64,000 nucleotides of DNA, from NCBI RefSeq assembly GCF_023856365.1, contig NC_064554.1, forward strand, positions 2,223,001 to 2,287,000. Direction: 5' to 3'. Shown here piece by piece: positions 63,575-64,000 of this stretch (the stretch's first letter is position 1; each line of letters begins with the position of its first letter). The notes below the pieces were generated by a model. That model was not told the DNA's origin and searched no databases. It saw only the letters and a program-made list of their open reading frames with translations. A program made the position numbers and the translations under genes. Source of the stretch: Brienomyrus brachyistius. Lineage: Eukaryota > Chordata > Actinopteri > Osteoglossiformes > Mormyridae.

Positions 63575-63620
63575 GTATCATCAGGAGCTGCGCTGGGCAC
63601 GCTTCTATCAGCAGCTGTAG
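63575..63620 (+). CDS. Speculative alternative terminal exon of grb2
   Basis: After a 160-bp pyrimidine tract and CCCCAG, the sequence continues codon 59 in phase: P, then YHQELRWARFYQQL and TAG. Splicing from 63053 would give a 73-residue SH3-only protein. There is no homology support, and the match may be chance. Confidence 0.15.
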
Positions 63621-64000
63621 TATCGGATGACTGTCATAAAAGAAGCTGCATTCATCCGTTACGGAATCCAGCCGCGCCGCTGGTGGGACGTCTGCCCGGA
63701 GTTGACACACAGCCCTGTTTTAGACGATGTTACAACGTCAAGGGAGTCTGTCCTTCGTTGGCCTCCTCTCACGGCCTCCTGACCTATCGATTTTCGTCAC
63801 AATGTCGTCAGGCTCAACCAGGACGTTCACACGCAGCCTGCGGGGTCACCTGTCTTTCCGGGGACGCAGAGAGGCTGCTGCTGTCCCACAGTGGGGACTT
63901 CTTTCTCGCTGTGCCAGGGCCTCTCCTCCTCTTGGGCTCCCTGCTGTTCACCCTCCCTGTGTGACTCCTGTAACACTCCGGCCTGCTGTCACACCAGGAA

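Overview
The window is nuclear DNA of a bony fish (teleost). Coding sequence is carried on short exons with GT-AG introns. The introns and spacers hold fish-type Tc1 elements, small hAT and palindromic MITEs, and tRNA-like SINEs with a TGGA-type tail. No bacterial, organelle or viral gene order is seen. Species cannot be fixed from the sequence.

Layout. (1) 1-3884: upstream flank with a SINE remnant, then a probable leader. (2) 3885-40921, plus strand: a complete usp43 gene (ubiquitin-specific protease 43), which I resolve into 15 coding exons. They join with consistent phases into a 1093-residue protein with catalytic Cys135, a QHDA-x-EF box, two CPHC half-sites, the GGHYT His716 box and a YDDS motif. 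The last intron appears to use a GC donor; introns 12 and 13 are short, divisible by three and stop-free. Intron 11 holds a 24-bp minisatellite with a 144-bp higher-order period. (3) 40922-49514: 3' flank and repeat-rich spacer without a recognisable gene. (4) 49515-50553, minus strand: the main exon of a melanin-concentrating hormone receptor 1-like GPCR, with a one-base deletion after TM4 and DRY changed to DCY; a candidate first exon lies at 51012-51087 without a start codon. It is called a probable pseudogene. (5) 52.8 kb to the end, plus strand: the 5' part of grb2, with an ETS-like promoter segment, a non-coding first exon, the ATG exon (54773-54850) and the exon completing the N-terminal SH3 domain (62956-63053). 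The SH2 exons lie beyond the window.

The genes do not form a pathway. Usp43 is a deubiquitinase, Grb2 a receptor tyrosine kinase adaptor and MCHR1 a neuropeptide receptor. The receptor remnant and grb2 are divergent neighbours. I found no convincing undescribed biological system. The best leads are the receptor lesions, the unusual splicing at the 3' end of usp43, a possible SH3-only grb2 transcript, the intronic higher-order minisatellite and several dated MITE insertions.
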